Notes: generated by a model from the letters alone, not told the origin. DNA of 64,000 bases from Pseudomonadota bacterium (GCA_018816735.1 JAHIVH010000013.1:185024-249023); one strand, 5' to 3'. Shown: positions 1-9,672, counted from the stretch's first letter. Translations and numbers: made by a program.

Positions 1-160
1 CGGTCCTTTATCGGCGCAATCATAACCAGTTCCTTATGTCTGCAATGGGCCACTGATCAATTATCCTTTAAAATCGTCGTTTTGTTAAATGTGATGGGAA
101 AAGTCCATATAATGAGATGCCTGTCAACCGGAACACGGTCTGAGCAATAAGAAAGACGGC

Positions 161-2443
161 TCATATCTGCTTTTTGTCCACCAGTACATGGGATAAAAAA
201 TCACGGATTGTTTCCGCTGTATCCATGGTCAGCACGTGTTCAAGGATATTTCCCATTTCCTTCTGTTCCAGATTTCTTATAAAATGCTTTACCTGAGGAA
301 TCGATATGGCGTTCATGCTGAGACATGTGGCACCCATTGCCACAAAAAGGGCGACACAATTCAGGTTGGTTGCTGCTTCACCGCATATGCATACAGGCTT
401 GCCGTGTTTTTGGCAGGTATGGATAATATCCTTTACAGATGTGATCACAGCAGGATGAAGGGGATGATAAAGATGGGCCACCTTTTCGTTATTCCTGTCC
501 ACGGCAAGCAGATACTGAACCAGATCGTTTGTGCCGATGCTGACGAAATCCGCATATTTCAGAAGTTTATCAAGAATAAGGGCAGCGGCAGGCACTTCTA
601 TCATGATGCCGGTATGGATGGCGTCATCAAAGGGTATTCGGGTATTTTTCAGATGGGTTTTCTCTTCTCTTATAATATCATTTATTTTTATAAGTTCGCT
701 TACGGTCGTGATCATCGGAAAGAGAATCCGGGTAGGCCCAAAAGCCGATGCCTGAAGAATGGCTCTGATCTGTTCCCTGAAAATGCTTTCCTCATCCAGG
801 CTGAATCTTACAGAACGCCATCCCAGAAAAGGATTTGCTTCCTTGTCGTAATCAACGGAAGGCATTAATTTGTCACCACCCAGGTCAATTGTCCGGATGG
901 TCACGATCTTCCCATCTGCTTTCTCAATGATTTTTTTATATAATTCAAATTGTTCGTTTTCAGTTGGAAACGATTTTCTGATGAGAAAGGGAAATTCTGT
1001 TCGATAAAGTCCCACAAAATCCGCGCCATATTTCCGGATACCCTCAATATCCGATAGAAGACCGATATTTGCGCCCATTTGAACATGATGGCCATCTATG
1101 GTCACGGCGGGTTCGTCTCTCAATTTGTTCAGTGTTTTAAACTGGTCCAGTTTGTATGCTTCCATACGCTGGTATTCCAGTTTTATTTCTTCAGGCGGGT
1201 TTTTAAACACAATCCCGGATGTCGCGTCCATGATGACATAATCATTTTCGGATATAACCTGGAGCAATCCTTTTACCCCAATGATAATGGGAATTTCAAA
1301 GGACTTTGACAGGATGACCGTGTGAGATGTGATGCCGCCTTTGGCAAGTACGATCCCCTTTAAATGGGTCTGATTGATATTGATCATATCAACCGGGGAA
1401 AGGTCTCTGGCAAATAGAATGGTATCTGTTTCAAAGATTTCTGAGGATCGGCCCGTGTCCCCCAGAAGATGCGAAAGAACTCTTTTTCCGATATCTTCAA
1501 TATCAGCGCCCCGGTCACGGAGATAGGGATCTTCTAATTTTTCAAAGAACCGGATATAGGAAAGGACTTCCTTTTTTAATGAAAATTCGGCTGAGGAACC
1601 TTCCTTAATATGGTTAATTATTTTCGATTTAAACGATTTATCGTTAAGGTACATGAGGTGCGCTTCGATGATAGCGCTCTCTTCTCCGGATAATTCAGTT
1701 GTTTTTTTCATGATTTCATGAATATCCTTGGCACTCTTCTGCAAAGCGTTTTCAAATCGATTGATTTCATGATCCGGATCACTGAAAGGCCTGTCATCAA
1801 TCTGATCAAACCCCATACTCCCTTTGAAAAGAAAGGCCTTGCCTTTTGCAAATCCGGAGCCTGATGAAATCCCTCTCAGGAAATTTTGCGGAACCTTATC
1901 CTTTGTAGGTTTTGTCATAGCGGATAGATTGTTTTTTTTCTTCAGATCCGCCATGATGCCTGTATAGGCAACGGTTGATGCAATTTGTGTCGCCAGGTTC
2001 ATAAAAAAGGGAATATCCTTTTCCGAAATGGTGTTGTCGTGAATGGTCTGGATAACCATGACACCCAGCAATTTCTGATGATAAACAAGGGGAAGCCCCA
2101 TGAATGTTTTATAAATTTCCTCACCACTTCCCCGGTAATATTTATATCGGGGGTGAGATGACGGATCGACGACAAAAACAGGCTGAAGGGTTTCAAGAAC
2201 AAGACCTGTCAATCCTTCATTTTTTTTCATGGAAATGGCACCCACCGAACTCTTGGTCAATCCCTCCGTGGCGCGCAAGACCAGCTCAGCGTTCCCAGGC
2301 ATCAGTTCGTAAACCGAACACACGTCCACGTGATATGCCTCTTTGATACATGTAACAATAGCATCGATCGATCTGTCCGGATTGTCCGATCTCGCTATGA
2401 TATCCAGTATTTTTTCAAGTAGCCCTTTTCCGGTGTTATCCAA
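161..2443 (-). CDS. ptsP: GAF-domain phosphoenolpyruvate-protein phosphotransferase (enzyme I Ntr type)
   Basis: Predicted cytoplasmic enzyme I paralogue that autophosphorylates from PEP and passes phosphate to an NPr/HPr-type carrier. The 760-residue protein has the PtsP domain order: GAF sensor (about 15-155), PEP-utilising N-terminal domain (about 190-310), swivelling phospho-His domain with GGITSHTVIL (predicted phospho-acceptor His374), and a C-terminal TIM-barrel PEP-binding domain with GLYRTEF, the TNDLVQY segment and CGEAA. The length fits the family. The start is the ATG at 2443. No HPr, NPr or EIIA gene lies in the window, so it appears monocistronic here. Its downstream 160 bases, at the window edge, show nothing I recognise. 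A nitrogen/energy-signalling role is known for the family; the partner here is unknown. Confidence 0.93.
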   Translation of the reverse strand: MDNTGKGLLEKILDIIARSDNPDRSIDAIVTCIKEAYHVDVCSVYELMPGNAELVLRATEGLTKSSVGAISMKKNEGLTGLVLETLQPVFVVDPSSHPRYKYYRGSGEEIYKTFMGLPLVYHQKLLGVMVIQTIHDNTISEKDIPFFMNLATQIASTVAYTGIMADLKKKNNLSAMTKPTKDKVPQNFLRGISSGSGFAKGKAFLFKGSMGFDQIDDRPFSDPDHEINRFENALQKSAKDIHEIMKKTTELSGEESAIIEAHLMYLNDKSFKSKIINHIKEGSSAEFSLKKEVLSYIRFFEKLEDPYLRDRGADIEDIGKRVLSHLLGDTGRSSEIFETDTILFARDLSPVDMININQTHLKGIVLAKGGITSHTVILSKSFEIPIIIGVKGLLQVISENDYVIMDATSGIVFKNPPEEIKLEYQRMEAYKLDQFKTLNKLRDEPAVTIDGHHVQMGANIGLLSDIEGIRKYGADFVGLYRTEFPFLIRKSFPTENEQFELYKKIIEKADGKIVTIRTIDLGGDKLMPSVDYDKEANPFLGWRSVRFSLDEESIFREQIRAILQASAFGPTRILFPMITTVSELIKINDIIREEKTHLKNTRIPFDDAIHTGIMIEVPAAALILDKLLKYADFVSIGTNDLVQYLLAVDRNNEKVAHLYHPLHPAVITSVKDIIHTCQKHGKPVCICGEAATNLNCVALFVAMGATCLSMNAISIPQVKHFIRNLEQKEMGNILEHVLTMDTAETIRDFLSHVLVDKKQI

Positions 2444-2695
2444 ATTTATAGTCCTTAACTTTTGTATGCCATAAGAAAACGTTCATTGTACTCGGCGTGT
2501 TTTGTTCATGGTAGAATCATCGTAAAATAATGTCAATATGGTTCAGGTGAGTAGGGGGGATGCAATCTTTTCTTGCAGTTGGGATATGAATCGTCTTATA
2601 GTGGCTGGCAATATAATTTCTGCTTATCTTCACGGAATTATGAGGCACATTTTTAGTATAAAGTGATTTGAAATATTTCACTATAAGGGACTCAT

Positions 2696-3014
2696 ATGAA
2701 ACGCCACATAAATAGAGATACCCGGCACAGACCGGATTGGTTTTTTTCGGTCTTCATTTTATTGCTCATTTTCATTTACAATGTTTCTGCTCATGCGGAA
2801 CCCCGTCCTTCCGGGAATATAAAAATGGCGATTATGCCTTTTTTGAAAGGGAAAAAACCGGAAAATGTCGATAACCTGATGACATGCGGTTTTTGATAAA
2901 CTATGCGTTGAACAGGAAGACTATAAAGACGGGAGCGACGCTGTTGCCATAACCATTGTCAACCAGATTTTTGCAAATAAGTATGGCCCCAATAATCAGT
3001 GGTATCCGAGATAA
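2696..3014 (+). pseudogene. Frameshifted N-terminal remnant of an exported protein
   Basis: An ATG at 2696 opens a reading frame with a hydrophobic signal-like segment (about residues 15-31, ending SAHAEP) followed by a soluble stretch. It stops at TGA TAA (2894-2899) after 66 residues. If one T is removed from the T5 tract at 2890-2894, reading resumes as DKLCVEQEDYKDGSDAV and continues to a TAA at 3012-3014. The conserved-looking acidic continuation indicates a real gene broken by a 1-nt insertion and then truncated. The remainder is replaced directly by a GGDEF-domain fragment. I do not recognise the parent family beyond 'exported protein whose mature part begins with an IKMAIMPF-like strand'. 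Confidence 0.6.
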
Positions 3015-3313
3015 AGGACACTACTAGGAAAATAGATGTCGTATCCCGTATTGGTGGTGATGAATTTGCGGTGATGTTGTTGGGTGCAGACAGAAATACA
3101 TCCCAGTCAGCCATCCATAAAATAAGGGGGCATCTACTTGATAGAATGAAGGCAATGGATTGCAAAGTGACATTCAGTATAGGCTTAATGACATTTGAAT
3201 CGGCGCCTGACGATATTGACCATATACTTCATCTCGTTGATACTTTGATGTATAAGGTCAAAAACGGTGGCAAGGACAATATCGCCCATTCGGTATGGAA
3301 CGGCGACCAGTAA
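2999..3313 (+). pseudogene. C-terminal fragment of a GGDEF (diguanylate cyclase) domain
   Basis: The frame 2999-3313 encodes only the second half of a GGDEF domain: SRIGGDEFAVML with an intact GGDEF active-site loop, then FSIGL and the terminal YKVKNGGKDNI stretch. The N-terminal half of the domain (metal-binding Asp, substrate-binding region) and any sensor or membrane segment are absent. The only start is a GTG inside the preceding remnant, so no functional cyclase can be made. The simplest reading is a deletion that fused the start of one gene to the end of a cyclase gene. A short intact ORF could still be translated, but activity is not expected. Confidence 0.7.
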
Positions 3314-3352
3314 GATTATTAAAATGATTATTATCAAAGGAAAAGGAGAAAA

Positions 3353-4084
3353 ATGATGAACGTCAGACAACTGTTTGGAATTATCTTAGTGATCACGATT
3401 ATGGCAGCATTACCTGTTTTTGCAGGGGATAAGCCGATCAAAAACGAAGCAGAGCTTTCCTATCTTGAAACTAAAGGCAATACCGAAACCATTAGTTTCA
3501 ACGCTAAAAATACCCTGACATGGGCCGTAAACGATAAAATGAACGTTATTTGGCAGCTTGCGGGGCTTTATAGTGAAAGCGACAAAACTAAAAACGGCGA
3601 AAAATACTCAACAGAATTGAGAGGCGACTATCTTTTAACTGAAAAATTTTATTCATCATTTATTGGTGGTGCGTTAAAGGATGAATTCGCCGGTGTGGAT
3701 GCCAAATATTATGTTGGTCCTGCGTGCGGGTATAAAATATTGAACGGGCCGAATCATACATTCATAACTGAAGCCGGTGTGGATTATGTTATGGAAGAAT
3801 ATGTTGATGAAACCGATGAGGATTTCTTTCAGGGAAGGGTACTTGCCAGATATGAGTTTGCGTTTCAGAAGAAAAACAAGTTTTTCCAAACAGTTGAATA
3901 TCTGATCAATTTTGAAGAGAGCGATGATTATCAGGTCAAATCGGAAACAGCGGTCGTGTATTCCTTTAATGACAGTGTTTCGCTGAAGACATCCTATGAA
4001 GTCAAGTATGACCACTTGCCTGTACCGGAAACATTGGACGACACAGACACCACACTCTCAACAACACTGATTGTGAATTATTAG
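3353..4084 (+). CDS. DUF481 (YdiY-like) outer-membrane beta-barrel protein
   Basis: A 243-residue protein with a clear signal peptide (hydrophobic residues about 8-22, cleavage after PVFAG). The rest consists of alternating amphipathic strands rich in aromatic residues, including SYLETKGNTET, TEKFYSSFIGGALKDEF and a C-terminal TTLSTTLIVNY ending in a terminal aromatic. This is the pattern of the DUF481 family of small salt- or acid-induced outer-membrane proteins. A strong AAAGGAG-type ribosome site just upstream supports the ATG at 3353; a second ATG follows at 3356. It is preceded by decayed genes and followed by a convergent terminator. Function is unknown; localisation to the outer membrane is inferred from the strand pattern. 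Confidence 0.8.
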   Translation: MMNVRQLFGIILVITIMAALPVFAGDKPIKNEAELSYLETKGNTETISFNAKNTLTWAVNDKMNVIWQLAGLYSESDKTKNGEKYSTELRGDYLLTEKFYSSFIGGALKDEFAGVDAKYYVGPACGYKILNGPNHTFITEAGVDYVMEEYVDETDEDFFQGRVLARYEFAFQKKNKFFQTVEYLINFEESDDYQVKSETAVVYSFNDSVSLKTSYEVKYDHLPVPETLDDTDTTLSTTLIVNY

Positions 4085-4095
4085 TTCATAAAAAA

Positions 4096-4125
4096 CCTGC
4101 CGTACTTTTGATAAAGTCCGGCAGG
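4096..4125 (-). terminator. Rho-independent terminator for the DUF4382 lipoprotein operon
   Basis: CCTGCCG (4096-4102) pairs with CGGCAGG (4119-4125), extended by ACTTT/AAAGT around a TGAT loop. Read on the minus strand, the stem is followed by six U residues (from 4095 downward). It lies 26 nt beyond the minus-strand stop at 4151. Confidence 0.85.
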
Positions 4126-4150
4126 CATCTGCGTCAGTTTTTGAATGACG

Positions 4151-5434
4151 TTACTCAAACCAAATATCCTGTGCGGCATCAGTACCTGCCGTAATTGTTA
4201 AACCCGGATATGTTTTGGTCGCAAGCCCATCGCCGGAAGCCACAATTTCATATGTCCCTGGAGCAAGGCTTACGCTGAATGCACCGCCATTTGAAATCTG
4301 AACAGAGGCAGTTTCAATCATTTCCGAATTTTCTGAGCATATCGCCGTTTGCCTGATACTTAGAGCAACATCGTCTTCATCATTTCCGCTGGCCATCGTA
4401 ATTGTACCGGACAGTGTCCCTGAACCGGCATCGTCGGTTGTCAGGGCGATGTCCTGTTGGATGGTTTTTCCTGATTCAACTGTAATGTTCTGGCAGAATA
4501 TTACATAACCATTTTTATAGGCGACAAGGGTATATGATCCTGATTCAAGCAAAAGTTTAAAAGCGCCATCTGCGTCACTGAATGTTGATCCGTTGACGAT
4601 CACTTGATTTAGCGCATCTAAGTCAGCGGGATCGCTTGTTTGTGCACTGACCGAGACATTTTCAAGTGATAGGGGAGGATCGCCGCTATCAGATATTGTT
4701 CCCTGAATCGCACCACTTTTTTCCTGATTGATAATTTTAATGGTTGGCTTTAACAGATACGTGCCGCTCTTTCCAGCTTGAACAACCGATTTCGATGCAT
4801 CAAAATCAAGAACCAGTTCAAGGTTTTGACCATCTTCGAGATCAAATCCATGAACGAGCTTTATACCGCTTTGATAACCACTGGGAACTTTAAGTTCATG
4901 ATATGCCAAAGATTCAGTGACAATATAATTGGCATATGGATGGTTTTCATCATTGATGTTTTTTTCGCTGTCTGGTGTATCGCCAAGAATTAACCGGATC
5001 TGGGAATAATGTCCTGCAGACAGTTCTGTTGCTCCCAGTTTTTCCATTGTCCCGTTAACAAGTTCTAACAGATTGTAGGTTTTTTTGGAAGGAGAGGCAA
5101 CAATTTGCCAGCCCGAAGATGCATCCCCATTTTCAGACCCTGTTTTTTTAGTATGCCTGGTTTTTAGTGATACGTCAGCATTCAATTCATTTGATTCGTT
5201 CCCATCGTCAATGTCATCATCAGACGTTGACGCTATATGAACCTTGACCGTATCAATCGTGACATAAACAGCCTTTAATGTCTCTATCGAAGCATCTACG
5301 AGATTTAATGATAACGTCCCGGTACCGCCGCTGCTATCAGTTTTTGATCCTGAGCTCCCGGAGCAGGCCAGTATTACAGACATGCTGAAAACCATTAACA
5401 CGTTTAAAAAAATATGTATCCGTTGCATGTTCAT
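4151..5434 (-). CDS. DUF4382-type lipoprotein with carboxypeptidase-regulatory-like domains
   Basis: A 427-residue exported lipoprotein. The signal peptide ends in VILACSGSSG, a lipobox with the modified Cys near residue 24. Residues about 38-240 match the DUF4382 pattern, starting GTLSLNLVDASIETLKAVYVTIDTVKVH and containing the YNLLELVNG core. Two beta-sandwich domains of the carboxypeptidase-regulatory type follow, each with a GxFxxxLxxGxYxLxA motif (DGAFKLLLESGSYTLVAYKNGY near 290-310 and GAFSVSLAPGTYEIVASGDG near 400). The gene follows the DUF2780 gene by 11 nt, so the two are probably co-transcribed. The ribosome site is weak. Substrate or ligand is unknown; a surface-anchored or adhesive role is inference. 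Confidence 0.75.
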   Translation of the reverse strand: MNMQRIHIFLNVLMVFSMSVILACSGSSGSKTDSSGGTGTLSLNLVDASIETLKAVYVTIDTVKVHIASTSDDDIDDGNESNELNADVSLKTRHTKKTGSENGDASSGWQIVASPSKKTYNLLELVNGTMEKLGATELSAGHYSQIRLILGDTPDSEKNINDENHPYANYIVTESLAYHELKVPSGYQSGIKLVHGFDLEDGQNLELVLDFDASKSVVQAGKSGTYLLKPTIKIINQEKSGAIQGTISDSGDPPLSLENVSVSAQTSDPADLDALNQVIVNGSTFSDADGAFKLLLESGSYTLVAYKNGYVIFCQNITVESGKTIQQDIALTTDDAGSGTLSGTITMASGNDEDDVALSIRQTAICSENSEMIETASVQISNGGAFSVSLAPGTYEIVASGDGLATKTYPGLTITAGTDAAQDIWFE

Positions 5435-5445
5435 ATCCGTGTTTG

Positions 5446-5916
5446 TTATTTCTGCCAGACGCCTTTAAGCATATTCATGACAGAGTCTCCTCCCTTTGAT
5501 TGAACAAATGAAAGGATGGTGGGAATGAATTTGACGATCATGCCGCTGTCCATTCCTAATTTTCCAAACATGGCGGGCAGACCGGCCATATCAAGGCCAC
5601 CACCGGAACCTCCGCCAAGGGATGAGGCAATATTGCCCATGCCTTTGACTTTGGGTAGTTCAGGTGCTGCCTTTAGCAACAGGTCCATGCCTGGCACAGA
5701 TTCGGCCACTTTGCTAAAATTTTCACCGGAAAGACTGTTCTTTGCGATTTTAAAAAGTGAGCCGGCTCCGCCTTCGGCCTGTTTTTCAGTTACGCCCAGT
5801 TGACTCGTGAGAAGGCCGATCAGTTCTGACGTTTCAGCGCTGCAATAGGAAGGTGTGTAAATAAGTATGCATAACACAACAGACAGGCAACAGCTCAGAA
5901 AATAATTTGATTTCAT
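5446..5916 (-). CDS. DUF2780-family exported protein
   Basis: A 156-residue protein with a signal peptide (about residues 1-27, ending YCSAE). The mature part opens with ELIGLLTSQLGVTEKQAEGGAGSLFKIAK, the characteristic start of DUF2780 proteins, and continues through a Gly-rich linker (SLGGGSGGGLD) to a C-terminal helix. AAGGAG lies directly upstream of the ATG at 5916. It is the first gene of a two-gene minus-strand operon with the DUF4382 lipoprotein and is divergent from the alpha/beta hydrolase. Family function is not established. Confidence 0.75.
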   Translation of the reverse strand: MKSNYFLSCCLSVVLCILIYTPSYCSAETSELIGLLTSQLGVTEKQAEGGAGSLFKIAKNSLSGENFSKVAESVPGMDLLLKAAPELPKVKGMGNIASSLGGGSGGGLDMAGLPAMFGKLGMDSGMIVKFIPTILSFVQSKGGDSVMNMLKGVWQK

Positions 5917-6172
5917 GTTTTTTCTCCTTAAATGATAATAATGATGACATAAAGATGTTATTAGGGGTCATGTCCTTATCGGAAATAGTTTTAAAATATA
6001 ACCATCCCGGCAATGACTGTCAATTCAGAAACCGGATGACCAGGAAAAATGATTTTTTCATTAAATGGGTTATCCTTTTTGACTTTGGCCTTTTTTCGAA
6101 ACATGCTAATGTAGCCGGACAAATTTAAAAATATAACACCATATGGAAAGGGAACAAAGAAAAGGAGTGGTC

Positions 6173-7027
6173 ATGAAGGAAATTCATCCGGAATTGTTAT
6201 TTCAGGACATCGGCGATACAGAGGTACAGTATCTTAAATATGGCGGTGATGGACCAACGGTTATTTTATTGCATGCAACCGGATTTTCCCCCTGGTTGTG
6301 GCATCCTATTTCGCTTGCGCTTGCAGATCATTATAATGTCATTGCACCTTATTTTTGTGATCACAGGGAATCTGATCCCAATAAAGGCGGCTTGAACTGG
6401 ACCATTCTTGCAGAAGATCTATGCAAGCTTTGTGACGCGCTTGATATCCGGGAACCGTTTTTGGCCGGTCACTCCATGGGGGCAACGGTTATGACGCTTG
6501 CGAATGGCCTGCATGGTGATGTTGCAAAAAAAATGGTGTTGATTGAGCCAATTTTTCTGCCCCATGATTTTTATAATATCTCGCTTAAAGTTGAAGATCA
6601 TCCCCTTGCATCTAAATCGATTAAACGGAAAAACCACTGGCAGGATAAGGATGAAGTGCTCACCTACTTCAAATCAAAATCATTTTTCCAGTCATGGGAT
6701 GAGCGCGTTCTTGAACTGTATATCAAATACGGCATCATGGAGAAGGATTCAGGTGGGTTTGAGTTGACCTGCTCCCCGCAACGCGAAGCATCGTTGTTTA
6801 TGGGAGGAGGGGTTTATGATCCCTGGCCTGTACTGCCGAAAATTACATGCCCTGTTCTGGTCGTCGAAGGGGAGATGAGTGAAAACAGGTCATGGATTGA
6901 CCTGAAAAAAGCCGCAAGCCTTTTTGAAAAGGGGACATATCACATGGTAAATGGCGCCGGCCACCTGATTCCCATGGAACAGCCTATGGAAATTTTCAAC
7001 ATTCTCGATCATTTTTTTAAGGATTAG
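6173..7027 (+). CDS. Alpha/beta-fold hydrolase
   Basis: A 284-residue cytoplasmic hydrolase. The oxyanion-hole region is VILLHATGFSPWLW; the nucleophile elbow is GHSMG; an acid candidate lies in VLVVEGEMSE; and the catalytic His is in GAGHLIPMEQP near the C terminus. This is the usual serine-hydrolase triad order. I chose the ATG at 6173 over the one at 6143 because AAAGGAG (6161-6167) sits 5 nt before it, whereas 6143 has no ribosome site. The gene stands alone between a divergent operon and the ferredoxin gene. The substrate cannot be predicted; esterase, lactonase or C-C hydrolase are all possible. Confidence 0.82.
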   Translation: MKEIHPELLFQDIGDTEVQYLKYGGDGPTVILLHATGFSPWLWHPISLALADHYNVIAPYFCDHRESDPNKGGLNWTILAEDLCKLCDALDIREPFLAGHSMGATVMTLANGLHGDVAKKMVLIEPIFLPHDFYNISLKVEDHPLASKSIKRKNHWQDKDEVLTYFKSKSFFQSWDERVLELYIKYGIMEKDSGGFELTCSPQREASLFMGGGVYDPWPVLPKITCPVLVVEGEMSENRSWIDLKKAASLFEKGTYHMVNGAGHLIPMEQPMEIFNILDHFFKD

Positions 7028-7159
7028 CAAAAAAATACTGTTTTCATGTCTTTGATCGTCCCATTGTAACTTGACGGATGAATTCCGCAGACTTACATTC
7101 TTCCATAAACAAGAGTCAAGTATGATTTCTTGATAAAACCTGTTTGAAAGGAGATAGTT

Positions 7160-7357
7160 ATGGCAAGAAAGATTGAGATTGATGTGGATGAATGCCTTGC
7201 CTGTGAATCTTGTGTGCAGCTATGCCCTGAAGTTTTTGAGATGGATGACAGTGAGGGCAAAGCAAGGGTGATCAAAGACGTTAATGATGAAGAAGTGGAC
7301 AAGGTCCAGGACGCTATTGATACCTGCCCAACGGAGTGTATTGCATGGGCGGAATGA
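7160..7357 (+). CDS. Single [4Fe-4S] cluster ferredoxin
   Basis: A 65-residue ferredoxin of the type found in Desulfovibrio: DECLACESCVQLCPEVFEM near the N terminus supplies Cys ligands in CxxCxxCxxxCP spacing, and the distal Cys lies in DTCPTECIAW at the C terminus. The acidic surface and the absence of a complete second cluster motif fit a monocluster low-potential electron carrier. A GAAAGGAG ribosome site precedes the ATG by about 8 nt, and a strong terminator follows. It would shuttle electrons between cytoplasmic oxidoreductases; the partners are not encoded here. Confidence 0.92.
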   Translation: MARKIEIDVDECLACESCVQLCPEVFEMDDSEGKARVIKDVNDEEVDKVQDAIDTCPTECIAWAE

Positions 7358-7395
7358 ATTCCTGATGGACAATTGATTTTCAACTGATTATTGAA

Positions 7396-7425
7396 CCGGG
7401 CCTTTTATGGCCCGGAATATTTTTG
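7396..7425 (+). terminator. Rho-independent terminator after the ferredoxin gene
   Basis: CCGGGCC (7396-7402), loop TTTTAT, GGCCCGG (7409-7415), then AATATTTTT. The remainder of this gap to 7659 is AT-rich and shows no gene or regulatory element I can support except the ribosome site AGGAG at 7649-7653. Confidence 0.88.
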
Positions 7426-7659
7426 GAAATGGGTGGCCCTGTTTTTTTAAGTTTACTTTCAGTATACTACTAAACCCCCTGTCTCATGTCTGATGATTTA
7501 ATAACAGAGCGCATTTAAATTCATTCAATTGAATTTAATAGGCTCAAAATAGGTTGAATTATCGGATCAGATAGCATATGTGTGTTTCATATGTTTCTAT
7601 AATACATCCTCATCAAAACGAATACATACAAAGAATTATACACATTACAGGAGCGCTGC

Positions 7660-9654
7660 TTGCAAAATCGTATTTCAGTGCAAGGCAAACGGGTGTTTGT
7701 TTTTCCCGCTATATTTTTTACAGGAATATTTTTATTTTACCTGCAGGCATTTAGCGATGAGATCCATATCAACCCGGATACGGATCATCTTGAATTAGGC
7801 AATAAGGTTTTTTATCTTGAAGACAAGGTGGGACAAATCTCGATAGATGCGATTTTAAATTCTTACAGCCAGAAACCGTGGAAGAAAAGCACTGCCGACA
7901 CTCTCAGCTTTGGATATACCGGTTCCGCGTATTGGATCAAGGCAACATTAATCAATGATACGGATGAACAACAATCCAGATTAATTGAAATTGCATATCC
8001 GGTTCTTGATTATCTGGACATATATTTTGTCCACCAGGGCAAAATCAAAAGTATGTATACTTTAGGAGATAAGCAGCCGTTTTCAAACCGACCGATCAAA
8101 CACAGACATTTCGTCGTCCCGCTTGAGATTATGGGGCATATGACTTTGGAATTATATTTCAGAGCAAAAACAAGCAGTTCCATGCAGCTTCCCCTGATTA
8201 TATGGAAAGAAAGAACTTTTCTTGAAAACGGGCAGAAACAACTCCTGGGTCTTGGAATTTATTTTGGTATCATGTTCGTCATGGCCATGTACAATATTTT
8301 TATATTCTTTTCCGTAAGAGAGATCAGCTATTTTTATTATGTGCTATATGTCGTCTCCATGTCCATGTTCCTGGCATCTTTGAATGGATTGAATTTTCAA
8401 TATTTGTGGCCCAATGCGACCATCTGGAATGACGAAAGTATTCTTGTTGGACTTTCCGGTGTTTGCTTTTTCGCTCTTTTATTCGTGGCATCCTTTTTGA
8501 ATTTACATCATACCATGCCCCGGTTGATAAGAGTATATAAGCTTCTGATCATATATTGCGTCCTGATGATTTTGGGCTGTTTTCTGATTCCTTATTACAT
8601 TTCAATACGGATTGTGATCATTTCGGCGGTCCTTTTAATCGTTTTAGCATTTGTCATAGGGATTATCAGGTGGCTTGCCGGAGACTCATCCGCCCGATTT
8701 TATACAACTGCCTGGGTTGCGCTATTTTTAGGCGGCGTGACGCTTGCACTAAGCAAATTCGGGTTTGTTGCGGATAATTTTTTGACAAAAAATGCGGTTC
8801 AGTTCGGTTCGGCCATTGAAGTCCTTTTTCTTTCATTTGCATTGGCGGACAGGTTGAATATTGAAAAGAAAATTCGGTATGAAGCACAGCTTGCTGCTCT
8901 TGAAAATGAAAAAGTAGCCCGCATTGCCCAGGCCCAGGCTTTGGACCAGGAGAAGCGGTCGCGATTGGCCCAGGAAAAAGCCTTAAAACACGAGAAAGAG
9001 GCAAGAGAAGCTCAGGAAAGAGCACTTTCTATTCAGAAACAGGCCAATGAGACACTGGAACAGAGAGTCTACGAAAGAACAAGGGACCTTGAGAAAGTAA
9101 ACACAAAATTAAAGGAATTGAGTACGACCGATGGATTGACCGGACTAAAAAACCGACGACATTTTAATGAAATGTTTCATTATGAATTTGCACGGGCAGT
9201 CAGGGATAAGACCCCTCTTGCCTTGTTAATGATTGATGTTGATCATTTTAAAAACATTAATGATACTTTTGGTCACCTCATCGGCGATGATTGTCTGAAA
9301 ATGATTGCTGAAACATTGCATGAAATGATACGGCGGGAATGTGATTGTTTATCGAGATATGGTGGCGAAGAATTTTGCATGCTTCTACCCAATACCCGGA
9401 CACAAGGGGCGCTTCATCTGGCGGAATCCATTCGGCTATGCGTGGAAAAACTTAAATTTTCTGCTGAAGGTGCGTCCATCCCTGTTACCGTGAGTATTGG
9501 CGTTGTCACAGAAGTACCAGAAAAAAAGGAAGATCAGGAACGATTTTTAAATAAAGCAGATGAGGCGCTATATATTTCCAAGCAAAATGGCAGAAACAGG
9601 GTGACCATTTATGAGACAGAAACAAATGCAGATAGGACTCACCCCCTGTCCTGA
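7660..9654 (+). CDS. 7TMR-DISM membrane sensor diguanylate cyclase
   Basis: A 664-residue inner-membrane signalling protein predicted to make cyclic di-GMP. Order: signal/TM segment (about 10-25), periplasmic 7TMR-DISMED2 beta domain (about 30-180), seven-helix 7TM-DISM block (about 190-400), a long Ala/Gln/Glu-rich coiled coil (about 405-480) with repeated AQ(E)AL-type heptads, and a C-terminal GGDEF domain (about 485-655) starting STTDGLTGLKNRRHF. The active-site loop is GGEEF, which is catalytically competent in the family. I see no RxxD inhibitory site immediately before it. The start is TTG at 7660, supported by AGGAG 6 nt upstream. It is monocistronic with a terminator at its stop codon. 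The periplasmic ligand is unknown. Confidence 0.88.
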   Translation: MQNRISVQGKRVFVFPAIFFTGIFLFYLQAFSDEIHINPDTDHLELGNKVFYLEDKVGQISIDAILNSYSQKPWKKSTADTLSFGYTGSAYWIKATLINDTDEQQSRLIEIAYPVLDYLDIYFVHQGKIKSMYTLGDKQPFSNRPIKHRHFVVPLEIMGHMTLELYFRAKTSSSMQLPLIIWKERTFLENGQKQLLGLGIYFGIMFVMAMYNIFIFFSVREISYFYYVLYVVSMSMFLASLNGLNFQYLWPNATIWNDESILVGLSGVCFFALLFVASFLNLHHTMPRLIRVYKLLIIYCVLMILGCFLIPYYISIRIVIISAVLLIVLAFVIGIIRWLAGDSSARFYTTAWVALFLGGVTLALSKFGFVADNFLTKNAVQFGSAIEVLFLSFALADRLNIEKKIRYEAQLAALENEKVARIAQAQALDQEKRSRLAQEKALKHEKEAREAQERALSIQKQANETLEQRVYERTRDLEKVNTKLKELSTTDGLTGLKNRRHFNEMFHYEFARAVRDKTPLALLMIDVDHFKNINDTFGHLIGDDCLKMIAETLHEMIRRECDCLSRYGGEEFCMLLPNTRTQGALHLAESIRLCVEKLKFSAEGASIPVTVSIGVVTEVPEKKEDQERFLNKADEALYISKQNGRNRVTIYETETNADRTHPLS

Positions 9655-9672
9655 GCAAATAGGGGCTTTTTT
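9643..9672 (+). terminator. Terminator overlapping the cyclase stop codon
   Basis: CCCCT (9643-9647) pairs with AGGGG (9661-9665), followed by CTTTTTT. The stem is short (5 bp) with a 13-nt loop, so strength is moderate. It separates the cyclase gene from the aromatic operon leader. Confidence 0.6.

Noticed and set aside
236..868. 210-codon ORF on the plus strand
   Set aside because: Antisense shadow of ptsP, whose motifs are intact on the minus strand; no ribosome site and no recognisable domain.
2894..2899. In-frame TGA in the remnant at 2696 considered as selenocysteine
   Set aside because: It is followed immediately by TAA, no Cys-type position is involved, and the reading resumes in another frame; a 1-nt frameshift explains it.
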